DNA of 64,000 bases from Pseudanabaena galeata CCNP1313 (GCF_029910235.1 NZ_CP112879.1:62001-126000); one strand, 5' to 3'; positions 27,642 through 37,237 are shown, numbered from the stretch's first letter. Notes: generated by a model not told the origin, from the letters alone. Numbers and translations: made by a program.

Positions 27642-28223
27642 ATGGTTATGAGATTTTTACCATGTCAGAAATATTCCATCTCAGGACTAATCGCTTTTCT
27701 AGTCTTGTTCTTACCCGCGATCGCTCAGGCTAATCCCATATTTCCTGCTAAGCGTCAGGTTGGGGTCAGTCAAGCGATGGGTGTCAGTGGTGTGACCTCG
27801 GTGGTGAGACTATCGCCGATGCAGTCTTTGAATATCAGCTTCATCAAAACGGGCGAGATCATCAAAAAAGTATGGTTGGGCAATCCTTCTAAAGTGGTGA
27901 TGGATTATGACAGTCCCCTCTGTACAGACGGTGCAAAGGATAGCAATTGCGGCGCAACCGTAATTAATCTGCGGCAACTTGCCCAGCCAATTGATTTGGA
28001 AATGAACTTACCAAGTGCCGCAAGGGGAAATCTCACATCCCTAACTGTGATTACAACAGGCGCAGGTGGGGGAAGAAATCTATACCAATTTCAATTAGTG
28101 CTGAACGAACCAACACCCGCCTACAGCATTTTAGAAATTGTGCCTGATGCCCAAATTCCTCGCCTTACACCGCTTAAACCCGCACTTCTAAATCGATCTA
28201 GTAAAACCTCTTTGGATTTTTAA
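27642..28223 (+). CDS. VirB9/TrbG-like exported protein
   Basis: A signal peptide (ISGLIAFLVLFLPAIAQA) precedes a 160-residue beta-rich region whose phrases (IIKKVWLGNPSKVVMDYDS, INLRQLAQPIDLEM) resemble the N-terminal part of VirB9/TrbG core-complex proteins. Two Cys residues (CTDGAKDSNC) may form a disulfide. The protein is shorter than classical VirB9 and lacks the C-terminal domain that contacts VirB7. ATG codons at 27642 and 27648 are both possible starts. It follows virB10 by 26 bp. Confidence 0.55.
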   Translation: MVMRFLPCQKYSISGLIAFLVLFLPAIAQANPIFPAKRQVGVSQAMGVSGVTSVVRLSPMQSLNISFIKTGEIIKKVWLGNPSKVVMDYDSPLCTDGAKDSNCGATVINLRQLAQPIDLEMNLPSAARGNLTSLTVITTGAGGGRNLYQFQLVLNEPTPAYSILEIVPDAQIPRLTPLKPALLNRSSKTSLDF

Positions 28224-28224
28224 T

Positions 28225-29490
28225 ATGTTTCGACATATCTTGCCACTGACAGCTTTAGCAATTCCCCTTGTGGTGATCGCTGTTCTCAATCCCCATATCA
28301 CTTACGCGCAATCTTTGCCCAAGGTCGCTCAAAATACTGGAAATGTGCAATCATCGCAGATTCCCGATTTCACGAGAATTAGTTTAGAAAACTTGCCGCA
28401 GATTCAAGTCACCCCACAGCTACGTCAACAACTATCGCAGCTACTTTCACCATCGGCATTGAATAATCTCACAGTTGGGAGTCTGGTCAGTCCAGATCGA
28501 TATCTGACCGTGGGTTCGTTTCAGTCGATGGGTTTAGAGCAGATGAGTTTACAGGCGATCGCTGATAAATCGGGTGTGGCGATCGGTAATGTCAGTCTCG
28601 GACAACTCGGCGATCTTGCTTCACAACTGACAATTAGTAGTTTGTTGCGATCGCTGCCCGATCTTAGTAACCAACCCTTGAGCCAAGTCAAACCAATTCT
28701 CGATCTGGCTCTGCAACAGACTGGTGTTGCCAACCTTGCAAGTCTGGGCAGTGAACTTACGGTCGGGCAGTTACTAAATGCTTTTCCTGAATTTGGCAAT
28801 AGCTCCTTGAGCAGTCTTGGTTCTCAGCTTAATACCTACAGCCTTGATACAATTCCAGGCTTTGCCCAATTGCCCCTAGCAAATATTGAGGGTGCATCAA
28901 GTTTACTCCTGTCCAATTTGAATGCTGCGGGTTTGGGTAAACTCAGCCTTTCGCAATTTCCTAATGCACCGACGTTGTTACCTAATGTCCGTTTTGGCAT
29001 TGTCGATATTGCCCTTGGCACTAAAGAGAAAAATCGAGTCAATCCAATTAGTGGTGGGATGACTGCATCGGGGTTTCAAGCGGTAGCCTGTGATGATTCC
29101 TATGCAGAATGTCCGCATATTGAAGTGACCGACTTTTTCGGTGGCTACTATACGGGCAAACAATGGATGACAGCCGCGCAACAGGTTCCTGACGGTTATG
29201 GATTTTTAGGTGGTTTGTTTGGCAATCGCGGTCCGGCTGGCAATCATCCGTTTGGTGATGCATTTCGGGTAACGATTGAGTCTTTGGATGAAGCTTCAGG
29301 TACGGTCACGCTTGGGTTGCGGTTTCGTTGGTGTCAACGCGCGTGGTTTGTGGACTTAGGCTGTACTCCCTACATTTCGCCACCCTTGCCGTTTCTAGTC
29401 CTGCGCGAAAAGAATACGATTCCTTACGTCGTTCCCAGTAACGCCACCGCCAACCTGTCGCTCTCGACTACTAAAAACAAAAGTAAATAG
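28225..29490 (+). CDS. Secreted repeat protein of the T4SS locus, function unknown
   Basis: Signal peptide (IPLVVIAVLNPHITYAQS), then about 230 residues of leucine-rich, Ser/Gly-spaced pseudo-repeats (phrases such as LTVGSLVSPDRYLTVGSF, VSLGQLGDLASQLTISSL, LTVGQLLNAFPEFGNSSL). A compact C-terminal domain of about 130 residues contains Cys at CDDSYAEC, RWCQRAW and LGCTP, probably disulfide-bonded. The repeated L-x-x-L-x-S-L pattern suggests a solenoid. Only one base separates it from the VirB9-like gene and nine from the coupling protein, so it belongs to the apparatus. A surface adhesin, an outer-membrane part or a pilus-associated factor are all possible. Confidence 0.7.
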   Translation: MFRHILPLTALAIPLVVIAVLNPHITYAQSLPKVAQNTGNVQSSQIPDFTRISLENLPQIQVTPQLRQQLSQLLSPSALNNLTVGSLVSPDRYLTVGSFQSMGLEQMSLQAIADKSGVAIGNVSLGQLGDLASQLTISSLLRSLPDLSNQPLSQVKPILDLALQQTGVANLASLGSELTVGQLLNAFPEFGNSSLSSLGSQLNTYSLDTIPGFAQLPLANIEGASSLLLSNLNAAGLGKLSLSQFPNAPTLLPNVRFGIVDIALGTKEKNRVNPISGGMTASGFQAVACDDSYAECPHIEVTDFFGGYYTGKQWMTAAQQVPDGYGFLGGLFGNRGPAGNHPFGDAFRVTIESLDEASGTVTLGLRFRWCQRAWFVDLGCTPYISPPLPFLVLREKNTIPYVVPSNATANLSLSTTKNKSK

Positions 29491-29499
29491 GCAATAGTC

Positions 29500-31413
29500 A
29501 TGCATATTTTGAAATTATTAAATTGGCAAAAGCATCTGTTGTTATTGGCGATCGCTGTCTTGGCAACCTGTGTAAGTCCATCAGTTTCTGCTCAATCATT
29601 AACAGTTGACAGCGTTGCTCCTGTAGAGCAGAAAAAGTCTAATTCCATAGGATTACCACCCGAAATTGCTTTCATTACCAGTCAGCTATTTACGCCTACG
29701 GGTGGAATTATTGCGGCTTGTATTGTCGGCATGGTTTTACTGGGGCGGACAGGCGGTAGTAGCAAAAACAAATTAGCTCATGCCCATTGGGTCGGTGGAA
29801 CGGAGATTGCGGCGGCGCGAAAAAAAGCTAAGGAGCAAATTAATCGTCGCGAACGCAATAAGCTGACTTTGTTTGTGGTTAAGCCTAAATTAGTCTTTCC
29901 TGCTGAACTAATCTCCAGCCCAGGCGTGGCGACACCGAATCATGAAAAACCAGTCGAGGGCGAAAAGCCCAAAGTCATTCAGGTATCAAAAACAGATCGG
30001 ACAATTTGGCTACCCGATGCTAATCGCGGCATTGCTGTGCTGGGTGGCACTGGTTCGGGTAAAACCTATGGGGTGATCGATCCTGCCATTCGCAGTGCGA
30101 TCGATCAAGGATTTCCGATTATTCTCTACGACTACAAATATGCGGAGCAGTCCTCACGGATTGCAGGAATCGCGGCGGATGCAGGATACAAGGTCAGTAT
30201 CTTTGCCCCTAGCTTTCCTGAAAGCGGGATCTGTAATCCCCTTGACTTTATTCGCGATGCGACGGATGTGGATATGGCAAGACAAGTGGCGATCGTCCTG
30301 AATCGCAACTTTAAATCAGGAGGCAAAGGTAATGAAGATCCTTTCTTTACCAATAGCGGCGATCAACTGATTCAAGCCGTGCTGTTACTAGCCAAGACAA
30401 CGCCTTATCCCGATATTATTTTCTGTGCCAAAGCATTAGGCGCGAATAATCTTCCCGCCAGAGTCCAAAATGCGAATCTACCGACTTGGGTAGAAACCAG
30501 TTTTGGACAGTTGATTTCCATGGCTGACTCTGAGAAAACGGTTGCTTCCGTAATCTCGACGGCGAGTATTCTCTTCAGTCGTTTCATGTCTCCCGATATT
30601 CTCAGCGTATTTTGTGGCAAGACCACGATTCCGATGAACTTAAAAGGTAAGCATCTGCTAGTGATCGGTATGAAACGCGAAAAGCAAGATGTGGTTGCCC
30701 CGCTTTTAGCGACTGTCCTGCATATGATCGTCACCCGCAATGTCACCAGCAAACGTGAAGATCCTCTCCTTGTCGCGATCGATGAGTTGCCGACCCTCTA
30801 TTTACCGAGTCTTGTCCAATGGCTAAACGTTCACCGTGAAGACGGACTTTCTTGTATGTTGGGTTTCCAAAACCTCGTCCAGTTAGAAGAAACCTATGGC
30901 AAAGAGGTATCTAGGGCAATTTTCGGTGGTTGTGCCACTAAAGCGATTTTCAATCCCCTCGAACCTGAATCAGCAAAGATTTTTTCGGACTATCTCGGTG
31001 ACGAACATCTCAAATACAAGTCAAAATCGCGGAGTTCAGGCGGTGGTAAGACTAGCACCAGTACATCGGATCAGGAAAGAACTCGCAAACTATTTGCACC
31101 AGAGGATTTTCTCAAATTACCGCAAGGTAACTGTATTCTCATTTCCCCTGGTTATAGCTCCAAGAAAGAAGCGAATGTCCCCCGTCGCTGCAATATCAAA
31201 ATCCCTAAAGTTGATGCGGATCGGGCGGAAAACAGTAAATCTAGATGGGAGGCTCTAAAAGTCGAACTAGAACAGGAAGGGCATCAAATCCCCATTACCG
31301 ACGCGGCGATCTTGGCTCGTAAGGATTACTTTCTAGATAACTTTCCTTTACCTGCGAAGGATACTCCTGCAACACCTAAGTCCACTGTTCCTGCTTGGGC
31401 TGAAGGTTTATAG
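29500..31413 (+). CDS. virD4: VirD4/TraG-type coupling protein
   Basis: A 637-residue ATPase that brings the relaxase-DNA complex to the secretion channel. It has a signal-like N-terminal helix and a second membrane helix (TPTGGIIAACIVGMVLLG). Walker A is AVLGGTGSGKTYGV near residue 182 and Walker B LLVAIDELPTLYLP near 425. The ISTASILFSRF and IFNPLEPESAKIFSDYLG stretches are typical of VirD4. The N-terminal half has the reduced form seen in cyanobacterial coupling proteins. Its partner relaxase is probably the one encoded at 60246-61763. Confidence 0.9.
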   Translation: MHILKLLNWQKHLLLLAIAVLATCVSPSVSAQSLTVDSVAPVEQKKSNSIGLPPEIAFITSQLFTPTGGIIAACIVGMVLLGRTGGSSKNKLAHAHWVGGTEIAAARKKAKEQINRRERNKLTLFVVKPKLVFPAELISSPGVATPNHEKPVEGEKPKVIQVSKTDRTIWLPDANRGIAVLGGTGSGKTYGVIDPAIRSAIDQGFPIILYDYKYAEQSSRIAGIAADAGYKVSIFAPSFPESGICNPLDFIRDATDVDMARQVAIVLNRNFKSGGKGNEDPFFTNSGDQLIQAVLLLAKTTPYPDIIFCAKALGANNLPARVQNANLPTWVETSFGQLISMADSEKTVASVISTASILFSRFMSPDILSVFCGKTTIPMNLKGKHLLVIGMKREKQDVVAPLLATVLHMIVTRNVTSKREDPLLVAIDELPTLYLPSLVQWLNVHREDGLSCMLGFQNLVQLEETYGKEVSRAIFGGCATKAIFNPLEPESAKIFSDYLGDEHLKYKSKSRSSGGGKTSTSTSDQERTRKLFAPEDFLKLPQGNCILISPGYSSKKEANVPRRCNIKIPKVDADRAENSKSRWEALKVELEQEGHQIPITDAAILARKDYFLDNFPLPAKDTPATPKSTVPAWAEGL

Positions 31414-31422
31414 GAGTACACT

Positions 31423-32688
31423 ATGGTCTTTATTCAATCATCAGAAGCATCACAAGCAAATTCCCAACAACTAGCGATCGCTCAAACTACGATTGAGGCT
31501 TTAGCCGAATTACTAAAACTTTTACTAGCCAAGAAAGAGGATGAACAGCAAAAAGGCGATGCAGGTAAACAAGAAGCTGAGGCGCAACCATCTGGCTTTA
31601 GTGATGCGGCGTGGGACAAGGTTGCTAAGGAATGGGATCAGGACATCATGGATGATTGGTGGCGCAGATATCAGGCTGCACCCGATCTTTCCAATACTGC
31701 GGCTACTGCGACAGATACCAGTATTGTCATCGCCAATCCACGCAATCGCGATAAAGATGAACCTGATTTTGCGATGTTACCGAACTCGCCAATTAAGCCA
31801 TCGCCTTTATCTGGTAGCGATCGCCATCCACTTTCGCAATCATCACAGCCGCCGATGCCAATTTTGGCTAAGAAAAACTACATCGATGTTGAGTCACGAG
31901 AGATTACTACTAAACAGGAACAATCAGACTCGCTCAGTCGCGATACCGATGGCGACGGCATTAGGGATGTGGATGAGATCCGCATGGGGTTAAACCCTCG
32001 AAGTCGTGATACGGATGGTGATGGTGTAAGCGATCTCGATGAGTTGGGGCGTTCTAATCCTTTATTGTTTGATGATTTTCGGCAACAGGTGATGGCGGCT
32101 GTCTCAGTGGCTCTAGTTACCAAGTTGGGTGTTGATGGTAAATATGAAGCTGAAGCCTATAGGATTCAGGCTCAAGATAATGTCTATGCGATCTCTGAGC
32201 AAGGTGGTAGTGAAATCGCGAAGTTTGAGTTAGCCAACAATCGTGCTGTTTTCAGTGCCGATCGCACCACGCTCGACCAGCAAATCGACTTTACACAGAC
32301 TGCTGTGCAGACCACCAATATCGATCTGGCTGACCTGACCCAAAAGCAAGGTTATCCTGCTGCGATCGCCAAGATGGGAGATCTGGCTCCTGCTGGCTCT
32401 AGAGCGGTTGTCGTTGTCGATAATTTTCTCAGTCAGACAGGAAGAGAGACTTTTAAGGGTGAGAACTATACCTTGCAAAAGAATGAAAGTGGCGATATCG
32501 CGATCGCCAACGATAGGGGGGAAAACATTTTGCGAACTGATAAAGGACAAATCACTGCTCAGTCAATGACTCCAGAGGATTTGGCTAGTTTCAAGCAGAT
32601 TTTTCAGCGCATGGGTCAACCTGCCTCCGTTGCTGATAAATTGCCGCGCTTGAAAATAGAACCTATTCAACCCCAGCTAGAGCGCTAG
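31423..32688 (+). CDS. Transfer-locus protein with calcium-binding TSP3 repeats
   Basis: A 421-residue protein without a signal peptide. Residues 173-212 contain two thrombospondin-type-3 / dockerin-like calcium loops (DTDGDGIRDVDE and DTDGDGVSDLDE). Two later segments (about 245-290 and 349-397) have the same layout as the relaxase C-terminus and the next gene product: an aromatic YxxQ strand, a short loop, a xxIxxxGxxI strand pair and an acidic D-rich helix. The N-terminal part is helical and low complexity. It sits nine bases after virD4. Role unknown; a cytosolic accessory of the relaxosome is an inference. Confidence 0.7.
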   Translation: MVFIQSSEASQANSQQLAIAQTTIEALAELLKLLLAKKEDEQQKGDAGKQEAEAQPSGFSDAAWDKVAKEWDQDIMDDWWRRYQAAPDLSNTAATATDTSIVIANPRNRDKDEPDFAMLPNSPIKPSPLSGSDRHPLSQSSQPPMPILAKKNYIDVESREITTKQEQSDSLSRDTDGDGIRDVDEIRMGLNPRSRDTDGDGVSDLDELGRSNPLLFDDFRQQVMAAVSVALVTKLGVDGKYEAEAYRIQAQDNVYAISEQGGSEIAKFELANNRAVFSADRTTLDQQIDFTQTAVQTTNIDLADLTQKQGYPAAIAKMGDLAPAGSRAVVVVDNFLSQTGRETFKGENYTLQKNESGDIAIANDRGENILRTDKGQITAQSMTPEDLASFKQIFQRMGQPASVADKLPRLKIEPIQPQLER

Positions 32689-32697
32689 GAAAACACG

Positions 32698-33399
32698 ATG
32701 ATTACCGCTAATCCTGATGTTAATATCGCCCAGTTTGTGACGGCTTTTAATCAGCTTGTCGATATTCATATAGTCAACATTTTAGCGATCGCTGAACGAG
32801 AGAATTATCCAATTAATTTGACAGATTTTACTATGGAAGATAAAGACGATGTATTCGATGAAGAATGGGATTTGGCTTATGCACCAAGCCGTAATCCCGA
32901 TTCCGATAGTAATGAAGCTCAATTGGTGAGTATCGCTATTCAAGAGCAGAATCAGATTAATTATGCAGCCCAGATTCAAGCGATCGCTCTGTCGATGTTT
33001 GATGGCTTAGCTAAACTGGGTAAAGACAAAACCGAAAATAAACGCGATGGTGCTGAACAGGAAACTTCGCAAACTTCCACTGATAAGGCAACTAATGATG
33101 AACGTGACCTCAAGCTGGCGCGTGATTGTCGAGAATTGCTGCAAGTTCAGGGTCAAGAAGATGGCAATAATCTTATCTTTGAGCGTCCTGATGGTAAGGG
33201 GAATTACAAGTTCAGTCTCGAAAAAGCATCGGATATGATGACTTTAAAGGCAAAGGATCGCCCTGTTAATCCGATCCTTGTGGAGTCGCAAGGCAAAATC
33301 ATTGAATCAAATGTCACTGATCGAGATGCAGCCAATATCAGTAGGGCTGTCGCCATGTTGAATGCACAGCAAACCAAACCTCTTGAAAATCAGAAATAG
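32698..33399 (+). CDS. Transfer-locus accessory protein of unknown function
   Basis: A 233-residue soluble protein. The N-terminus is an acidic helical region (FTMEDKDDVFDEEWDLAY), the middle is charged linker, and residues 155-222 (NLIFERPDGKGNYKFSLE, then VESQGKIIESNVTDRD) appear to be a divergent copy of the small domain also seen in the preceding protein and in the relaxase tail. It starts nine bases after the preceding stop, in the same operon. No catalytic motif is visible. Confidence 0.65.
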   Translation: MITANPDVNIAQFVTAFNQLVDIHIVNILAIAERENYPINLTDFTMEDKDDVFDEEWDLAYAPSRNPDSDSNEAQLVSIAIQEQNQINYAAQIQAIALSMFDGLAKLGKDKTENKRDGAEQETSQTSTDKATNDERDLKLARDCRELLQVQGQEDGNNLIFERPDGKGNYKFSLEKASDMMTLKAKDRPVNPILVESQGKIIESNVTDRDAANISRAVAMLNAQQTKPLENQK

Positions 33400-33436
33400 T
33401 TCCATTTAACGATAAAGTTTACACAGGTACAAAAAT

Positions 33437-35704
33437 ATGAAAAAGCTGTTACTCGTTGAATCTCCATCTAAATGCAAAACCATCCAAGCCATCCTCGGTA
33501 ATGAATGGCAAGTGGAAGCTTCCTTTGGTCACTTTACGGAACTAGCCAAAGATGGTGAAGATAGCTTGGGCTTTACGATGCACAAAGATACCAACAAAAT
33601 TGAATGTCGCTATCAATTAACCGAAGGTAAAGGACAACAGGTCGTCGCTAAACTTCGGGCGGCTGTAAAAAATGCTTCAGAGGTGGTGCTTGCGACCGAT
33701 GGCGATCGCGAGGGTGAGGGGATCGCATGGCATTTACAACAGCAACTTCATCTCCGTAATCCTAAACGCGCTGTCTATAACCAGATTACGCCTACGGCGG
33801 TTAAGGCGGCGATCGCCAATGCACATCAGTTAGATTTGAATCTGATTTCAGCGCAACGGGCTAGGCAATGCTTAGATCGGTTGATTGGGTTTAAGGTTTC
33901 ACCTTTGGTAAGACGGACTAGTGGCGGTAGCTCGGCTGGTCGGGTGCAGTCAGTTGCTTTGCATATTGTCTGTCAGCGCGAACGGGAGATTAATACCTTT
34001 GTGCCGATTACTTACTGGTCGGTATGGACAGAATATACTGAAGGCTTCACGGCTTTCTATGCTGGTAGTAGTGAAATTGAGCCAGTGCTTGACGATCAGG
34101 ATGTCACCGATGATGCGGCGGAAGTGAATACAGAATCTACGGTGGAGTCAAAACGGATATTGTCGGAAGCGGAAGCAGCCCGAATTATTCAAGTAGCCCG
34201 TAATCATCCCCATATCGTTCGCGAAGCAACGGGTGTGACTGCTCAGAAATCACCATTACCACCTTTCATTACCAGTTCGCTCCAGCAAGCTGCTTCAGTG
34301 AGATTAGGGCTATCGCCTGAAGAGACAATGAAATTGGCTCAAGAGTTGTTTGAGGGTGTCGATTTGCCCCAAGGTCGGAAGGGTTTGATTACCTATCACC
34401 GCACGGATAGCACTAGTCTCGCGCCTGAGTTTTGTGCTGAGGTGAAGGAATGGCTATCGAAACACGATCCTGATAATGTCCCTAAGAAAACTACTCGTCA
34501 TCGTGAACAGGCGAATGCTCAATCCGCCCATGAAGCGATTCGTCCTACCTATTTGAGTATTACTCCGAAAACGGTTAGAGATCATCTCAGTGCCAAACAG
34601 CATCAACTCTATGAGTTAATCTGGCGTAGAGCCGTTGCCTCTCAATGTGCGAATGCTTTGATTCAGAAAAGTCGGGTGATTATTCAGGCAGGTTCGACGC
34701 TCTGGCAAACTAGAGGCAGTATTCTCACCTTTGCGGGTTATACGCGCTATTGGAATGATCTGAGTAAGGATAAACATATTCCTGCTTTAACGAGCGGTCA
34801 GACCTTGGCTTTGGCAAATGCAGGTTTTACGCAGAAACAAACTCAACCTCCTGCGCGGTATAGCGAGGCGAAGTTGGTACAGGTGCTAGAGCGTCAGGGT
34901 GTGGGTAGACCGAGTACTTTTGCCGCGATCGTGAAGACGCTGAAGGATAGAACCTATGTGTTACTTAAGGGTAAGGTTCTCGAACCTTCGGCTTTGGGAA
35001 TGTCTACGGATGATGTGTTGCATAAAACTTTTCCCGATCTGCTCAGAGCCGATTTTACCGCAGGGATGGAGACGACTTTGGATGAAATCTCGGTGGGTAA
35101 GTTGGAGTGGCAAAGCTATTTGATTGGTTGGCATCAGTCCTATTTTCAGCCGATGTTGGCGCGGGCTTATACAAATCTCGGTGCGGATTTACAGCCAAGC
35201 GATCGTAAAAATGAGCTTTCAGATGTGGCTTGTCCTAATTGCAGTCATCCTCTCAGTAAGATTCCTTCTAAGAAGGTGAGTGGTGGGCATTTTCTCAAGT
35301 GTGAGCATGGCTGTGAGAATCTGGTCATGTTTTGGAGTGATCGCCGCAATCAGTGGGAGATTCCTCAACCGAAGGGTGAGAATGCAGTGATGGCGGAGGT
35401 TACTAGTTTTGCTTGTCCTGTCTGTGGCAAGCCTTTGGCTAAGTTTCCCTACCATAAGGATGGTGTGGATAAGGTAATGTTGAAGTGTGCGGATGTTCAG
35501 GCGCGGCAACGCAAGGATCATGCGGATGTGGTCTTTTTCTGGTCTTCTCAGGAGAAGTGGTGGTCGAAGAAGTTTGGCGATTTGGATGAGGCGGCTAAGC
35601 CGAATTTGGGTAAGGTTGCTACTGCGAAGGAGAAGAAAGTTTCTCAGGGGAAGCCGAAACAGGCGGGTAAAGTGGCTAAGTCTCGTCCTAAAAAGTTGTC
35701 TTGA
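33437..35704 (+). CDS. topA: Type IA DNA topoisomerase (TopA)
   Basis: A 755-residue topoisomerase I. The TOPRIM domain has VESPSK at 7-12 and ATDGDREGEGIAWHL at 86-100, with the acidic metal ligands. The active-site Tyr is about residue 320 in GLITYHRTDS. The C-terminus carries zinc ribbons CPNCSHPL...CEHGC and CPVCGKPL...LKC plus a Lys-rich tail. It relaxes negative supercoils and probably helps process single-stranded transfer DNA, like the plasmid TraE topoisomerases. It closes the transfer operon, 37 bp after its neighbour. The gene is complete, and a chromosomal housekeeping copy presumably exists elsewhere. Confidence 0.95.
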   Translation: MKKLLLVESPSKCKTIQAILGNEWQVEASFGHFTELAKDGEDSLGFTMHKDTNKIECRYQLTEGKGQQVVAKLRAAVKNASEVVLATDGDREGEGIAWHLQQQLHLRNPKRAVYNQITPTAVKAAIANAHQLDLNLISAQRARQCLDRLIGFKVSPLVRRTSGGSSAGRVQSVALHIVCQREREINTFVPITYWSVWTEYTEGFTAFYAGSSEIEPVLDDQDVTDDAAEVNTESTVESKRILSEAEAARIIQVARNHPHIVREATGVTAQKSPLPPFITSSLQQAASVRLGLSPEETMKLAQELFEGVDLPQGRKGLITYHRTDSTSLAPEFCAEVKEWLSKHDPDNVPKKTTRHREQANAQSAHEAIRPTYLSITPKTVRDHLSAKQHQLYELIWRRAVASQCANALIQKSRVIIQAGSTLWQTRGSILTFAGYTRYWNDLSKDKHIPALTSGQTLALANAGFTQKQTQPPARYSEAKLVQVLERQGVGRPSTFAAIVKTLKDRTYVLLKGKVLEPSALGMSTDDVLHKTFPDLLRADFTAGMETTLDEISVGKLEWQSYLIGWHQSYFQPMLARAYTNLGADLQPSDRKNELSDVACPNCSHPLSKIPSKKVSGGHFLKCEHGCENLVMFWSDRRNQWEIPQPKGENAVMAEVTSFACPVCGKPLAKFPYHKDGVDKVMLKCADVQARQRKDHADVVFFWSSQEKWWSKKFGDLDEAAKPNLGKVATAKEKKVSQGKPKQAGKVAKSRPKKLS

Positions 35705-35778
35705 TAAGCAAGCTTATTTGCAAGTTTCTGATCGATCATTTCCCATAGTGAGTGAGATCTCTATTAACCTTCAAGTTC

Positions 35779-36216
35779 TCATAGATCATCAAATATTTCA
35801 CAAACTATCTCGCCATCTAGTGAATAGGAGACAAGATAACCCAAACTTGTAGGTATAACCTTATATAAACGAGAAGTCGTAGGTGAATCTAAAGCTGTCA
35901 AGCAGATAGGTTCATAATTAGCATACTGATATTTCACGATATATTCATCATCACTTGTAAGATAGAAAAGAAATGTTGATACTTCTCCGATCGCTCCTGT
36001 ATAAGGTTCGTACTTACCTTGAGCTACCATAGATGCTGTTGAGGATAGATTACAGTACCTATCAGGATCTTCTCTGTATTTTGCAGCCTGTTCTTCAGCT
36101 AGTTTTATTTTTAAAGGTGCTTCATAGGTGGCAATGAGAGCAAGTTGTTCTTGTGTGAAACTGTACTGTACTTTATGCTCCTCATGCTGCCAATCGATGT
36201 TATAAGAGAATGTCAT
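35779..36216 (-). CDS. Hypothetical protein, 145 residues
   Basis: An acidic soluble protein with no signal peptide or membrane segment, beginning MTFSYNIDWQHEEHKVQYSF and ending in a strand-rich half (IGEVSTFLFYLTSDDEYIVKYQY, here quoted in part). No family is recognised. It lies 30 bp after the 36247-36522 gene on the same strand and probably shares its transcript. It could be an immunity or accessory factor of the neighbouring module, but nothing in the sequence shows this. Confidence 0.5.
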   Translation of the reverse strand: MTFSYNIDWQHEEHKVQYSFTQEQLALIATYEAPLKIKLAEEQAAKYREDPDRYCNLSSTASMVAQGKYEPYTGAIGEVSTFLFYLTSDDEYIVKYQYANYEPICLTALDSPTTSRLYKVIPTSLGYLVSYSLDGEIVCEIFDDL

Positions 36217-36246
36217 TTTTATACTTGTAGTTTAATAAAGATTGTT

Positions 36247-36522
36247 TCATTGCTTGATTTGAGTAAAGGCTACTTCTAATTCTGGATTAGCTATCGCTAA
36301 GGCGCTCTCATACCATTCATGGATAATTGCTTCTAATTCATTCCATGCTTTTTCGTGATTTTTTGGTTCTTGTAAGGCAACTGAGCGATAGGCTGACATC
36401 ACTTCATTAATAAATTCATTCAATTCGTCTACGTCAAATGCTCCAAGCCAATCATAGGGATGCTCGGCTCCAATTTTTGGGTTTATTGCAAAAACGTCCG
36501 ATAACTTTTTTGTTATAGCCAT
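36247..36522 (-). CDS. Small acidic helical protein, 91 residues
   Basis: The ATG at 36522 begins MAITKKLSDVFAINPKIGAE; an upstream in-frame start at 36579 adds a hydrophobic peptide of doubtful meaning. The product is helical and acidic (AFDVDELNEFINEVMSAY, AWNELEAIIHEWYESALA), a size and style common among antitoxin-like proteins. It is divergent from the HTH-dynamin gene with a 154-bp AT-rich gap. Family not recognised. Confidence 0.55.
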   Translation of the reverse strand: MAITKKLSDVFAINPKIGAEHPYDWLGAFDVDELNEFINEVMSAYRSVALQEPKNHEKAWNELEAIIHEWYESALAIANPELEVAFTQIKQ

Positions 36523-36676
36523 ATATTCTCTAACGAATAAAAAGTGAAACAAAAAATATTTTGCAAGGGGTATTGACAAATATAGATTAGTCGATATAAC
36601 ATTTCTGTTATCAAGTTGAAATGTAGTTTAGTCAATCTATACAGTAATCTTACAACTTGTATGAGGTTGACTCACC

Positions 36677-37237
36677 ATGACATTTGAAAATCTTAACTTT
36701 GAAGTTGATGCAACTGGCATAGTCGCTAAGTTGAGGGCTGCTAGTGGGCTTACGCAAAGAGAATTTGCGGAGCGCATTGGTATGAATCAATCACAACTTG
36801 CGCGAATAGAATCAGGTAAACAATTTCCAAAAATTGAGACGTTAGCAAAAATTGCATCGGGTGCAGGTTATGCACTTCAGATCCACTTTCTGACTAGTAC
36901 AAACGAACAAATTTCACCTATCTCTATCATTTTTGGAGATACTCCTATGGCTGATTCGTCTGAATATTCTGTCTATTTCGCCAGTATTCAACAAGGGCTA
37001 CTGTCAGAGCGGGAAAACTTTCTATGGGTTTTGGACGATATCAGAAGTAGTTTGAGATCGCGTAATATCCATCCTGAAGTAATACCTAACTACTTAGGTT
37101 TAGCAAAAGCTTGTCATGATCAATGTCTTGGTAAAAGCTGGACTCTGATTGATATTATCGAAGAATCATCTAAGAACGGGATTGCTGTAGATAGCCCAAA
37201 TGTATTTACATCACTTTTTGACATCTTAAAGGGGTAG
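36677..37237 (+). pseudogene. 5' half of a transposon-interrupted XRE-HTH / dynamin-like gene
   Basis: Residues 10-60 form an XRE-type helix-turn-helix (GLTQREFAERIGMNQSQLAR, ESGKQFPKIETLAKIASGAG). A mixed helical region follows, up to residue 185. The frame then enters the transposon and stops at a TAG inside its left inverted repeat, so the last residue and the stop come from the transposon. Joining base 37230 directly to 41929 restores an open frame that runs without a stop into the GTPase at 42083-44719. The product as it stands would be an isolated DNA-binding domain, possibly still a repressor of its own promoter. Confidence 0.85.
37226..37230. repeat. Target-site duplication, left copy (TTAAA)
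   Basis: TTAAA directly precedes the GGGG terminus of the transposon and is repeated directly after its other end at 41924-41928. A 5-bp duplication is the rule for Tn3-family transposition. Confidence 0.95.
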
